A program made the translations under genes and the position numbers. Positions 9,681 to 17,719 of a stretch of DNA of 47,893 nt are shown here, one piece after another. The first letter of the stretch is position 1. Each line of letters opens with the position of its first letter. Source of the DNA: an uncultured Paludibacter sp. (lineage in GTDB: Bacteria > Bacteroidota > Bacteroidia > Bacteroidales > Paludibacteraceae); the NCBI GenBank assembly GCA_900498215.1, contig LR026962.1:3041005-3088897 (forward strand), written 5' to 3'. The notes under the pieces are model-generated. The model was not told the DNA's origin, ran no database searches, and was given only the letters and a program-made list of their open reading frames with translations.

Positions 9681-9804
9681 TGTGGTTTTATCAACATCCT
9701 TTTAGTGATAAAGTTAAAAATAACACTGTTTTCTAATTTTCGGACATAAAGCGTTGGAAGTTCCGGTAAAAAAGAACTTCTATTTTTTTGTCGCTATTAT
9801 GTAT

Positions 9805-11172
9805 TCAGGCTATTTTCTTGTGCCTCGCCGCTTGTACTTTCTCAATCATTTTTACGGCATTGGCAGTATGTATTCCAAAAAATATCCAAAGTATCTCGGT
9901 TTGTTTCGTTCGGGCGTGTACTTTGAGTAAATCGTAGTGTTGTTTTTGAGTTCCAAAACTTCCTTCCATCCGTGTGGCTCTTTCACGACTTAATTCTTTT
10001 CTGAGCATCGTCCTGTCTTTTTCATCCTTAGCGGGTTTTCCCTTGCGTACAAATGAGGTATGAATGTTGTATTTTGTACAGAAACGTCTGTTCGCGTTAT
10101 TGGCATAAATACCGTCTGCTCCTATGGCTTTCACTCGTGTTTTCATCAAGTGTTGATGTAACCGGACGCATTGTTTGAGGCGTATTCCTTCATTGAAGGC
10201 TTTGAAAGAGAGATGTTCGATAAAACAAATCCCGTCTATTTGGATATTGTTTACTTTTGCCCCAAACTCTACGGTTTTGACTTCTTTGCCTCTGACAATG
10301 GGGCGAATATAAGGTTTATCAACACTGACAATTCTATCCGATATGTTTTCGCCCTCAAACATCCTTTTTTGTTGTTCCAATACTTCTTCTATGACAGATA
10401 AACGTTTGCGAAAATCGGTTGAAAGAGATAAACCCTTAGCGTGATTTTTTAATAATGATTTTATTTGGGATAATAATTTCTCCAATAAATGCAATAATCT
10501 GCGTACAAGCATCCGCTTTCTTGATTTCTTCACGTTGTTCTTGCGTTTTTTACTGTAAGAGAGATAAGCCTTTGAAACATCATTAAACTTATTGCGTGGA
10601 AGACGCTGATGAAGTATTGCACAAAAATCAGACAAACGGGTATGAAGCCAACGGACGGATTCCCATAACAGTTTTACATTGGTAGGATAACGTATATAAC
10701 TCTCATAACAAGTAGCATCTGTCATACACACGTGCAGGTTCTTCAAATAAGGTTTCCAATGCGATGCCAATACCTGTTGTGCAGAATCAATATCTAATAA
10801 CGAAGCTATCTCTACTCGAATGTCACTGACAATCTTAAAATTGTTTAGCGGGCGTAAAGGATGGATATATACACCGCAAAACATTTGGTAATGGATGTTG
10901 CCGTTTAAATGTTCTATCAATTGGGAATCGGAAAAACCGGTGTAGGACTTTAACAACATCAGCGCAACTTTCCCTTCCGCTGTAAAATAACTCTGACGAC
11001 CACAGGATTTATCTTTAAGACCGATGCTGCGGCAAAAATCGGTAAAAGGGAAAACTTCGTGAAGTTTGCCTAACTCGCTTTGTGCAAAACTTGAACGGTA
11101 ATTTTGATAAACATCAAACTCTGTAAATCCTAATGTAGGAGAAATCTGAGAAATTTTTTGTACTTTTGACAT
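9805..11172 (-). CDS. DDE transposase of the IS (IS1182/IS5-like)
   Basis: A 455-aa transposase that cuts and joins the IS ends. The N-terminal part (about 15-120) has the DUF772-like pattern YFTAEGKVALMLLKSYTGFS then YQMFCG. The putative catalytic triad is D152 (VCMTDATCYES), D353 (AIGADGIYANNANRRF) and E403 (RATRMEGSFGTQ). A lysine/arginine-rich stretch near 205-245 separates the first two. The reading frame is intact, so the element could still be active. The gene lies between the two inverted repeats, starting 130 bp from the right end. The exact IS family is not certain from sequence alone; length and ends fit IS1182-like elements. Confidence 0.9.
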   Translation of the reverse strand: MSKVQKISQISPTLGFTEFDVYQNYRSSFAQSELGKLHEVFPFTDFCRSIGLKDKSCGRQSYFTAEGKVALMLLKSYTGFSDSQLIEHLNGNIHYQMFCGVYIHPLRPLNNFKIVSDIRVEIASLLDIDSAQQVLASHWKPYLKNLHVCMTDATCYESYIRYPTNVKLLWESVRWLHTRLSDFCAILHQRLPRNKFNDVSKAYLSYSKKRKNNVKKSRKRMLVRRLLHLLEKLLSQIKSLLKNHAKGLSLSTDFRKRLSVIEEVLEQQKRMFEGENISDRIVSVDKPYIRPIVRGKEVKTVEFGAKVNNIQIDGICFIEHLSFKAFNEGIRLKQCVRLHQHLMKTRVKAIGADGIYANNANRRFCTKYNIHTSFVRKGKPAKDEKDRTMLRKELSRERATRMEGSFGTQKQHYDLLKVHARTKQTEILWIFFGIHTANAVKMIEKVQAARHKKIA

Positions 11173-11243
11173 ATCTTTTTGGGGTTATTACCTCCGTTTT
11201 ATGCCACTAACACAAATAGCGGGGGAATAATCAAAGATACGAA

Positions 11244-11286
11244 AAAGCCAACTATCTCACAATGATTTAGTTGGCTTTGTTTTTTT
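11244..11286. terminator. Bidirectional hairpin terminator inside the right IS end
   Basis: A perfect 11-bp stem (aaagccaacta, 11244-11254, with 11268-11278) has a T-run after it on the plus strand and a shorter T-run on the minus strand. It lies between the UxaE-like gene and the transposase and would block read-through into the transposase. Confidence 0.75.
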
Positions 11287-11302
11287 ATTTTACGAATATC
11301 CC
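11286..11302 (-). repeat. IS right terminal inverted repeat
   Basis: The complement reads gggatattcgtaaaata and matches the left end at 16 of 17 positions. Confidence 0.88.
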
Positions 11303-11308
11303 TAGAAA
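11303..11308. repeat. IS target-site duplication, right
   Basis: tagaaa follows the right inverted repeat and matches 9606-9611. Confidence 0.85.
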
Positions 11309-11322
11309 GGTTCAAAATATGC
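11304..11322 (-). repeat. Copy of the tsaB 3' end, second part
   Basis: Together with 9579-9610 this reconstructs a 47-bp segment matching 30714-30760 at 46 positions. The difference is a silent third-base change in a proline codon. The match stops at 11322, six bases from the stop codon of the UxaE-like gene. Confidence 0.9.
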
Positions 11323-11327
11323 TTGAA

Positions 11328-12584
11328 TTAATTAATATCTTGGACAAAAATTTTTTTTATATGACGACGATAAATATTATCTTCCACGCATTTGCCAATT
11401 ACATTTGAGTTTTTTTTAAGCATATTAGTAAATTCTGTGCCTAATTCTGCTGCTACTTTATATGCTACATGAATTAATTGTCGGAAGTCAGGATTATAAT
11501 CAGGGCAATCTTGTTCGTGTTGCAATGCATCCACAAATTTTTTGCTTGTCCATATATTTACTTCTTCTATTGATGGAAGTTTCGAATTATCAATATTAAT
11601 CACATCTGCATAAGGCGCACAAAGTTCTGCACTTCTATTGAAGGAAGTTGCGTAAATTTTTTTAGCTAATTTTAGTCCATCGCCTTCTGCTTTTGCTAGC
11701 CCTATTACTTCTTCAAGCCAAGTTGTTCCGGCGGTTTTAAGGTGTAAACCCTTATCGTGCTTTTTTATGATTTTATTAATTATCGGATAGATAGAAAATT
11801 TATCACTCCCTGAATGAATACTAATTTTAAGTTCTTTAGGTAATCCAAACTCTTTTATGGCAAAATCAATCACCAGAATATGTTCTTCAAATTCTTTTTC
11901 AAAATTTTCTAAATCTCCAATATAATCTACACCTTTGTTGAAACGTCCAGTAAATTTAGGAGCAATGGTTTGTACAGGAACCTCCATATTAGCAAGCATT
12001 TTTAGAATAAACAACATTTCAATAGGAGTTTGAGGTACTTCTACTTCATCCATAGAAATTTCTGTAATGAATTTTTCTTTGCCTTTTTCTTTTTTCAAGA
12101 ATTGATATATTTCTGAGGCGTGTTTTGTCGCGGCTAAGAATTTATATGTAACATTTTCCACTAATTCTTTGGTTACATTTAGTGGTTCACTAATCTCGGG
12201 TACAGAAAGTTTACCGATGTATTTTTCGCAAGAAGCAATGAATGTATCAATATCTTTTTGTTCACTTTTTTTACCTATTAGTGCAGCAATATCTAAAGTG
12301 AAAAAATTTGAAACTTTTATAAAGGGAGCTACCGTATTTAAATTGATGTGATCAGCATCGACAAAATAATTTCCTTTGAAATTCAATTTTTTAACCGCGC
12401 TATCTGCTTCATTACGTGTGTCATCCGGTTTTGAGTGTACGTATGTATGCTCACGGTTGGACTTATTCCAAACGGGACTTACCTTTATTCCTTCATTATT
12501 GGCTCCCATTATGGCTCTCAGTTGCGCTTCTCCTTGATGTGAGAAGCGATCGCCAATACCTATACTATATTTATCTAGTTTCAT
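11328..12584 (-). CDS. UxaE-like tagaturonate epimerase family protein
   Basis: A cytosolic 418-aa protein without a signal peptide. I recognise the UxaE (PF16257) style of sequence: KYSIGIGDRFSHQGEAQLRA, VSPVWNKSNREH, YFVDADHINL, KISIHSGSDKFSIYP and LKTAGTTWLEEVIGLA. Known members interconvert tagaturonate and fructuronate, linking galacturonate and glucuronate breakdown, with a metal site in an isomerase barrel. If correct, its presence suggests that the glycan handled by the adjacent block contains a uronic acid. It is transcribed away from the regulator at 13040 across a 455-bp gap. Its stop lies six bases from the stray tsaB 3' end. Bacteroidota paralogues may act on other hexoses, so the precise substrate is inferred. 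Confidence 0.68.
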   Translation of the reverse strand: MKLDKYSIGIGDRFSHQGEAQLRAIMGANNEGIKVSPVWNKSNREHTYVHSKPDDTRNEADSAVKKLNFKGNYFVDADHINLNTVAPFIKVSNFFTLDIAALIGKKSEQKDIDTFIASCEKYIGKLSVPEISEPLNVTKELVENVTYKFLAATKHASEIYQFLKKEKGKEKFITEISMDEVEVPQTPIEMLFILKMLANMEVPVQTIAPKFTGRFNKGVDYIGDLENFEKEFEEHILVIDFAIKEFGLPKELKISIHSGSDKFSIYPIINKIIKKHDKGLHLKTAGTTWLEEVIGLAKAEGDGLKLAKKIYATSFNRSAELCAPYADVINIDNSKLPSIEEVNIWTSKKFVDALQHEQDCPDYNPDFRQLIHVAYKVAAELGTEFTNMLKKNSNVIGKCVEDNIYRRHIKKIFVQDIN

Positions 12585-12891
12585 AAATAATTGTTTTTAT
12601 TTTTTTATCGGCTCAAGTTTGATACTTTAATTTTAATTTCTAATTTAATTTATAACAACTTGTAGAATTAATAAATATTTATCAGAGTGAATCAATGTTG
12701 GTTTTGAAAAATGAAATTTTTTATACTTATAATCTTATAACTGGTTGATAGTGAGCATATTTCTTGTTTGTTTGATTTTATATGGCGCCTTGATGTTATT
12801 CGTTTTAAGAAAAAGTGATAAAAACCAACTTATTATCGTCTACATACTATCCGGCAAAAATAATATGATAAAATTTTGATTAATTACTTTT

Positions 12892-12900
12892 TTGCGTTTT
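12892..12900 (+). promoter_or_regulatory. Possible operator TTGCGTTTT upstream of the regulator gene
   Basis: The nonamer ttgcgtttt recurs upstream of nagP (14202) and susC (17590), always on the same strand and ahead of a TATTTTTG box. A binding site for the XylR/AraC-type regulator is an inference. Confidence 0.4.
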
Positions 12901-12988
12901 AATTTCTTCAAAAAACGAAAATCCGTTATATGAAGAATATATAAATGTAAACTTTATAAAAAGTGTCAGGACTTTAAAACAAATATAT

Positions 12989-12996
12989 TATTTTTG
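12989..12996 (+). promoter_or_regulatory. Bacteroidota -7 box for the regulator gene
   Basis: TATTTTTG fits TAnnTTTG and lies 43 bp before the start codon. No clear TTTG -33 box was found. Confidence 0.5.
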
Positions 12997-13039
12997 TTTT
13001 GCTTAAATCCTTATTCCATTAAACTCAAGAAATAATTAA

Positions 13040-14197
13040 ATGATAAAAATACTCTTATTGATAGATTACTCAAGTGAATTCAGTCGAAAATTTCTCAAGG
13101 GGCTTATTAGATATTCCAAGGAATATGGGCCATGGATTTTTTATCGGCTTCCATCTTATTACAAAACTTTATATGGAAAGCAAGGTATTGTAAATTGGGC
13201 TAAAGAATGGGAAGCGGATGCCTTTATTGCACAGTGGGATCACGAAGGAACAAATTTATTATCGGAATTGAATATTCCCATTATTTTGCAAAATTATAAA
13301 TCTCGTAGTGAATATTTTTCCAATTTAACGGGCGATTATATTGGTACAGGGAGAATGGCAGCGCAGTTTTTTGCGAAAAAGAAATTTACAAATTTTGCTT
13401 TTTATGGAAATAAAAATGCAGTATGGTCACGTGAGAGGGCTGAAGGATACTTCAGTGAAGTCCAAAAATTGGGAGGTAACTATTATTATTTCGAAACAGA
13501 AATACTAAATGAAGAAAACTGGAGCTCAAGTCATATTGAGCTGGATACGTGGTTATTATCTCTTCCTAAACCTATCGGATTATTTGCGTGTGATGACAGT
13601 TTTGCCCTTCAAGTATCAGAAATATGTAAAATAAACAATATTGATATTCCCAATGAAATAGCATTGTTAGGAGTTGATAATGATGAATTAATTTGCACTT
13701 TGTCTGATCCTCCCATATCTTCAATTGTATTGGATGTGGAAAGAGGAGGTTATGAAGCGGGTCGGCTCATACATCAATTAATTAAGAAAGAAAAAACGAA
13801 TCCATTCAATATTACTGTAAAACCTACTAGAATTGAATTGCGGAAATCTACCGAAAAATATAATATATCCAACGAATATATTGCTAAAGTTGTAGATTAT
13901 ATTGAGAAGAATTTTGAGGAGGATATTTTGATTAAAGAACTGACAAGTATGGTTCCTCTTTCACGCAGAAATTTGGAAACAAAATTTAAAAAAGAGATGG
14001 GAATCTCTATTTATCAATTCTTATTAAATTGCAGAATAGAACGTTATGCCTATCTATTAGCAACTACCGACTGTTCACTGTTGGATATTGCATTGGAGTG
14101 TGGATTCAATGACAGTAAGAACATTTCACGGATTTTCAAAAAGTTCAAAGAATGTACTCCCATAGAATATCGGCAAAAATTTAAGAAATCTGTTTGA
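13040..14197 (+). CDS. XylR/AraC-type regulator: LacI-like sensor plus AraC helix-turn-helix
   Basis: A 385-aa transcription factor. Residues 1-270 form a periplasmic-binding-protein-like sensor, with GDYIGTGRMAAQFFAKKKF, PIGLFACDDSFALQVSEIC, EIALLGVDNDELICTLSDPP and SSIVLDVERGGYEAGRLI, as in LacI and XylR. Residues 278-385 form a double helix-turn-helix of AraC type: YIEKNFEEDILIKELTSMV, LSRRNLETKFKKEMGIS and CGFNDSKNISRIFKKFKECT. The fold is known for sugar-sensing activators of catabolic genes. It lies directly upstream of nagP-nagA-nagB (100-bp gap), so it likely responds to an amino-sugar or uronate signal and controls those genes and the susC operon; this is inferred from context and from the repeated upstream element. 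Confidence 0.88.
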   Translation: MIKILLLIDYSSEFSRKFLKGLIRYSKEYGPWIFYRLPSYYKTLYGKQGIVNWAKEWEADAFIAQWDHEGTNLLSELNIPIILQNYKSRSEYFSNLTGDYIGTGRMAAQFFAKKKFTNFAFYGNKNAVWSRERAEGYFSEVQKLGGNYYYFETEILNEENWSSSHIELDTWLLSLPKPIGLFACDDSFALQVSEICKINNIDIPNEIALLGVDNDELICTLSDPPISSIVLDVERGGYEAGRLIHQLIKKEKTNPFNITVKPTRIELRKSTEKYNISNEYIAKVVDYIEKNFEEDILIKELTSMVPLSRRNLETKFKKEMGISIYQFLLNCRIERYAYLLATTDCSLLDIALECGFNDSKNISRIFKKFKECTPIEYRQKFKKSV

Positions 14198-14201
14198 TAT
14201 T

Positions 14202-14232
14202 TTGCGTTTTTCGAAGAAATTATTGCGCATTT
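14202..14232 (+). promoter_or_regulatory. Possible operator: two half-sites 21 bp apart before nagP
   Basis: ttgcgttttt at 14202 and ttgcgcattt at 14223 form a direct repeat spaced by two helical turns, ending 27 bp before the -7 box. This geometry suits AraC-family activators, which usually bind direct repeats next to the promoter. Confidence 0.45.
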
Positions 14233-14259
14233 ACCTTATTCTTCTGTGTTGTTTACCTT

Positions 14260-14267
14260 TATTTTTG
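14260..14267 (+). promoter_or_regulatory. Bacteroidota -7 box for nagP-nagA-nagB
   Basis: TATTTTTG lies 30 bp before the nagP start codon. Confidence 0.55.
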
Positions 14268-14297
14268 TACAAAACTTAATATCAAGTATCCAATATC

Positions 14298-15617
14298 GTG
14301 AAAGACACAGAGATTTCAAGAAAAGGTTTTATTTCTTCAATGATTATTCTTACCGGATTGTATTTTATTTTCGGACTTGTTTCGTGGGTAAATGCTATTC
14401 TTATTCCTTATTTTAAATTTACGTGTGAATTGAGCGAAGTACAGTCCTACCTTGTGACTTTTGCTTTTTATATTGCTTATCTTATATTTTCTATTCCTGC
14501 ATCTGTTTTACTTAATAAAATCAGATATAAAAAAGGGCTGACAGTAGGTTTGTGGATTATGTCGGCTGGAGCTTTTCTTTTTGTTCCTGCTGCTTATTTA
14601 AGAAACTTTCCTGTTTTTCTTATAGGTTTATTTTCACTTGGAATAGGATTAGCTATTCTTCAATCAGCGGCAAATCCCTTTGTAACTATAATAGGCAAAA
14701 AAGAAAGCGCCGCAAGTCGTATGAGTTTTGTTGGGTTTTTTAATAAATTGGCAGGTATTCTTTCCAATTTATTATTTGCAGCAGTTGTTATGGGAGCGTC
14801 TGCAAAAAAAATGATGGTAGATATAAAAAATGGTCTTTATGTTGGACTTGCTCGCGAAGAAGCTTTAGATCAATTAATTCGTGGAGTTATTATACCTTAC
14901 TTTATATTAGGCGTTATTCTTTTTTTATTTGGTCTTATTATACGTTATTCTGTTTTACCTGATATTGATACAAAAAAGCAAAATGCTTCATTGGATATAA
15001 ATGCTGAAGGAAAATCTATTTTCCAATATCCCAACTTGATTTTAGGTGTGTTAGCAATGTTTTTTCACGTTGGTTCGCAAATGATTTCATTAGCTACGGT
15101 AATAAATTATGCAGGAACAATGGGATTGGAATTAGAAGGCACTGCCAAAAATTTTCCTTCTTATATTATGTCATTAACAATGCTGGGATATTTATTCGGT
15201 GTATTTTTTATCCCAAAATTAATCTCACAAAGAACAGCTCTGGTCATTTGTACATTATTAAACTTATTACTTTCATTTCTGATAATATTAGCAAATCGTC
15301 AGGTGCATTTTTTTGGGATAGATGCCAATATTTCCCTTTGGTTTTTAGTGCTGATGGGACTTCCAAATGCTCTTATTTATGCAGGAATTTGGCCTCTTGC
15401 TATCAGTGGATTAGGTAAACTAACCAATTTGGGTTCGGCAATGCTGGTAATGGGACTTTGTGGAAGCGCTATTATACCTTTAATATATAGTACTATTTCG
15501 GTAAAAACAGATATGCGTACAGCTTATTGGATATTGGTTCCTTGCTTTGCATATCTTGTGTTTTACGCCGTTTACGGATATAAGATTAATTCTTGGAAAC
15601 CTGTGAAAAAAATATGA
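14298..15617 (+). CDS. nagP: NagP/FucP-family sugar:proton symporter
   Basis: A 439-aa inner-membrane transporter of the major facilitator superfamily, FucP group, with about 12 hydrophobic segments. The family pattern is visible in LYFIFGLVSWVNAILIPYFK, LGIGLAILQSAANPFVTIIG and LVMGLCGSAIIPLIY. The start is the GTG at 14298, which gives a short cytoplasmic lead before the first membrane segment; the next in-frame ATG (14340) would cut into that segment. The gene is 3 bp ahead of nagA, which favours N-acetylglucosamine as substrate, as for known NagP porters. FucP-family members also take fucose, glucose or galactose, so the sugar is inferred from the operon. Confidence 0.85.
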   Translation: MKDTEISRKGFISSMIILTGLYFIFGLVSWVNAILIPYFKFTCELSEVQSYLVTFAFYIAYLIFSIPASVLLNKIRYKKGLTVGLWIMSAGAFLFVPAAYLRNFPVFLIGLFSLGIGLAILQSAANPFVTIIGKKESAASRMSFVGFFNKLAGILSNLLFAAVVMGASAKKMMVDIKNGLYVGLAREEALDQLIRGVIIPYFILGVILFLFGLIIRYSVLPDIDTKKQNASLDINAEGKSIFQYPNLILGVLAMFFHVGSQMISLATVINYAGTMGLELEGTAKNFPSYIMSLTMLGYLFGVFFIPKLISQRTALVICTLLNLLLSFLIILANRQVHFFGIDANISLWFLVLMGLPNALIYAGIWPLAISGLGKLTNLGSAMLVMGLCGSAIIPLIYSTISVKTDMRTAYWILVPCFAYLVFYAVYGYKINSWKPVKKI

Positions 15618-15620
15618 ATT

Positions 15621-16811
15621 ATGAATAAAAGATTAATTATTATAAATGCGAAAGTTATTTTCCCTGATTCTATTAAAGAGGGATTTTGTATTGTTTGTGA
15701 AAATGGCAAAATAACTAATATTGAAACAATAAGCAAGTTACAGTTTAATGATAACGACCAAATTATTGATGCAAAGAAAAAATATCTTTCTCCAGGTTTT
15801 ATAGATATCCATACACATGGCGGTGGAGGATTTGATTTTATGGACGGAACCGTGGAAGCTTATCTGAGAGCGGCAGAAACTCACATAAAATATGGAACAA
15901 CATCTTTACTACCCACAACCCTTACCAGCACTACCGAAGAATTGATGAATACATTTGCGGTATATAAAGAAGCTGTTAAACAAAATAAAAAAGGAGCATC
16001 TTTTCTAGGTTTACATTTGGAAGGACCTTATTTCTCTTACAATCAACGAGGCGCACAGGATCCTAAATATTTGCGAAATCCAAAACCGGAAGAATACAAT
16101 CGAATACTTGAAGCATCTTCGGATATTGTGCGTTGGAGTCTGGCTCCCGAATTGGAAGGCGCTCTTGAATTTGGAGAAATATTACAAAAAAGAAACATTC
16201 TTCCTTCTATTGCTCACAGCGATGCTATTTACGAAGAAGTATTGAAAGCTTACGAAAAAGGATTTACCCACATCACACATCTTTATTCAGGAATGTCCAC
16301 AATAACACGTAAAAATGCGTTTCGATATGCAGGTGTTGTAGAGTCGGCATATTTAATTGATGATATGACTGTGGAAATAATTGCAGATGGAGTACATCTT
16401 CCCAAATCGCTTTTACAGTTTGTATATAAGTTTAAAGGCGCAGATAAAACCGCTCTTTGTACAGACTCCATGAGAGGAGCCGGAATGCCTGACGGAAAAT
16501 CCATTTTAGGAAGCATTAAAAACGGACAAGAAGTTATTATTGAAGACGGCGTGGCAAAATTACCAGACCGCACAGCTTTTGCCGGAAGTGTCGCAACAGC
16601 AGACAGGTTGGTTAGAACAATGGTAATGATAGCTGAAATCCCTCTGGTAGATGCAATTAAGATGATAACCGCTACCCCTGCAAAAATAATGAATATACAT
16701 ACACATAAAGGTTTTATTGAAATTGGAAAAGATGCTGATTTAGTGATATTCGATAAAAATATTAATGTTACACATACAATTATAGAAGGAAATGTTATAT
16801 ACGGAAATTAA
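15621..16811 (+). CDS. nagA: N-acetylglucosamine-6-phosphate deacetylase
   Basis: Removes acetate from GlcNAc-6-phosphate in the cytosol. It is a 396-aa amidohydrolase-fold enzyme of usual length, with the expected landmarks in order: GFIDIHTHGGGGFDFMDG, LHLEGPYFS, IAHSDA (metal His), THLYSGMS, IADGVHLP and CTDSMRGAGMPDG (catalytic Asp). It follows nagP by 3 bp and overlaps nagB by 20 bp, so the three genes are co-translated as one operon. Expression probably depends on the promoter and direct-repeat site in front of nagP. Confidence 0.95.
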   Translation: MNKRLIIINAKVIFPDSIKEGFCIVCENGKITNIETISKLQFNDNDQIIDAKKKYLSPGFIDIHTHGGGGFDFMDGTVEAYLRAAETHIKYGTTSLLPTTLTSTTEELMNTFAVYKEAVKQNKKGASFLGLHLEGPYFSYNQRGAQDPKYLRNPKPEEYNRILEASSDIVRWSLAPELEGALEFGEILQKRNILPSIAHSDAIYEEVLKAYEKGFTHITHLYSGMSTITRKNAFRYAGVVESAYLIDDMTVEIIADGVHLPKSLLQFVYKFKGADKTALCTDSMRGAGMPDGKSILGSIKNGQEVIIEDGVAKLPDRTAFAGSVATADRLVRTMVMIAEIPLVDAIKMITATPAKIMNIHTHKGFIEIGKDADLVIFDKNINVTHTIIEGNVIYGN

Positions 16812-17586
16812 TTCAAACCCAATCGTATTTTTAAAAGACAAAATACAAGTACATATATTTAACTCCCGTGAAGATATGGGAAAAAAAGCTGCTGAAGATA
16901 CTGCCGCTAAAATTAAAGAAATATTGCAAGAAAAAAACGAAGTAAACATGATTTTTGCAGCAGCCCCTTCTCAAAACGAGTTTTTAAAATATTTAGTAAA
17001 TGATTTGTCTATTCCTTGGGAGAAAATAAATGCTTTTCATATGGACGAATACATTGGTTTAAGCGCAAATGCTCCACAGGGATTTGGAAATTTTTTAAAA
17101 GAAAGATTATTTGAAAAAGTTCCATTTAAAAGTGTTCAATACATAAATGGTTTAGTTGAAGATATTCAAGTTGAATGTGATAGATATGAAAAGTTATTGA
17201 TGGATTATCCTGTAGATATTGTTTGTTTAGGTATAGGTGAAAACGGTCATATTGCTTTTAACGATCCTCCTGTGGCAGATTTTAATGATAAAGTACTTGT
17301 CAAAGAGGTAGAATTGGATCCAAGTTGTCGTCAGCAGCAGGTGAATGAAAATTGCTTTACTTCTATTGATTTGGTCCCATTAAAAGCAATTACTTTAACC
17401 ATACCGGCTTTAATGAAAGCAAAATATATGTTTTGTGTTGTTCCTTCGGCAAATAAAGCAAAAGCTGTGTATGAAACTTTACACCATAAAATTAGCGAAA
17501 AATACCCTGCTACTATTTTGAGAACCAAAGAAGATATGAAGCTTTATTTAGATAAAGACAGCGCTAGTTTATTAATTTATCAATAA
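16792..17586 (+). CDS. nagB: Glucosamine-6-phosphate deaminase
   Basis: Converts glucosamine-6-phosphate to fructose-6-phosphate and ammonia. The 264-aa sequence shows HMDEYIGL (the Asp that deprotonates C2) and LGIGENGHIAFNDPP (ring-opening His and neighbours). The position that is Asp141 in the E. coli enzyme is Asn here, as in other NagB proteins such as that of B. subtilis, so this is not a sign of inactivity. The ATG at 16792 lies inside the end of nagA. Later in-frame ATGs would remove the beginning of the fold, so the overlap is accepted and suggests translational coupling. Confidence 0.93.
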   Translation: MLYTEINSNPIVFLKDKIQVHIFNSREDMGKKAAEDTAAKIKEILQEKNEVNMIFAAAPSQNEFLKYLVNDLSIPWEKINAFHMDEYIGLSANAPQGFGNFLKERLFEKVPFKSVQYINGLVEDIQVECDRYEKLLMDYPVDIVCLGIGENGHIAFNDPPVADFNDKVLVKEVELDPSCRQQQVNENCFTSIDLVPLKAITLTIPALMKAKYMFCVVPSANKAKAVYETLHHKISEKYPATILRTKEDMKLYLDKDSASLLIYQ

Positions 17587-17589
17587 TAA

Positions 17590-17598
17590 TTGCGTTTT
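17590..17598 (+). promoter_or_regulatory. Possible operator TTGCGTTTT upstream of susC
   Basis: The same nonamer occurs at 12892 and 14202. Here it is followed by tacgcaa at 17612-17618, giving an interrupted inverted repeat ttgcgt/acgcaa. It lies 50 bp before the TATTTTTG box. Confidence 0.4.
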
Positions 17599-17647
17599 TT
17601 GAGTGCAAATATACGCAATTAGGTGTTTTCTGAGAAATCATATAGCG

Positions 17648-17655
17648 TATTTTTG
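17648..17655 (+). promoter_or_regulatory. Bacteroidota -7 box for the susC operon
   Basis: TATTTTTG (TAnnTTTG) lies 64 bp before the susC start. A possible -33 element around 17626 (tttt) is weak. Confidence 0.5.
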
Positions 17656-17719
17656 TGATAAATATATTGAAAAATACTACTTATTACTAAATTTTAAACT
17701 TAATTAAATCTAATTCCGA

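Larger units (their letters stand above)
9417..9804. other. Intergenic stretch holding a relic IS end, a tsaB-tail copy and the left end of the IS
   Basis: No gene is seen here. In order it holds a degenerate IS-end-like segment with a hairpin (9445-9510), AT-rich filler, a 32-bp copy of part of the tsaB 3' end (9579-9610), the IS target duplication and left inverted repeat (9606-9628), a second hairpin (9631-9680), and non-coding IS sequence down to the transposase stop at 9805. Confidence 0.75.
9612..11302 (-). mobile_element. Complete 1,691-bp insertion sequence with one DDE transposase
   Basis: The ends are near-perfect terminal inverted repeats (gggatattcgt at 9612-9622 and its complement at 11292-11302, extending to 16 of 17 matches). 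The flanks are a direct repeat, tagaaa, at 9606-9611 and 11303-11308. One transposase gene fills most of it on the minus strand. Removing the IS and one tagaaa rejoins a continuous copy of the tsaB 3' end, which confirms the boundaries independently. Family placement (IS1182- or IS5-like) is uncertain. The target duplication could also be read as agaa with a 12-bp inverted repeat. Confidence 0.93.
12585..13039. other. Divergent control region between the UxaE-like gene and the regulator gene
   Basis: 455 bp of very AT-rich DNA with no gene. On the plus strand it holds a TTGCGTTTT element (12892-12900) and a TATTTTTG -7 box (12989-12996). A 9-bp inverted pair (gttggtttt at 12697-12705 and aaaaccaac at 12821-12829) is separated by 115 bp and may be chance. 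I see no clear -7 box for the minus-strand gene. Confidence 0.5.

Noticed and set aside
9805-11172. The IS transposase as the integrase that moved the hexosamine block
   Set aside because: It is a DDE transposase with its own ends and target duplication; it lies within one repeat and cannot explain the tsaB-tail duplication.
12697-12829. Inverted pair gttggtttt/aaaaccaac as an operator or long hairpin
   Set aside because: Nine bases separated by 115 bp in AT-rich DNA can easily be chance, and it does not recur at the other promoters.
17222-17275. Asn instead of the E. coli Asp141 in NagB as a sign of inactivity
   Set aside because: Active NagB proteins of other bacteria carry Asn at this place; the other key residues are kept.
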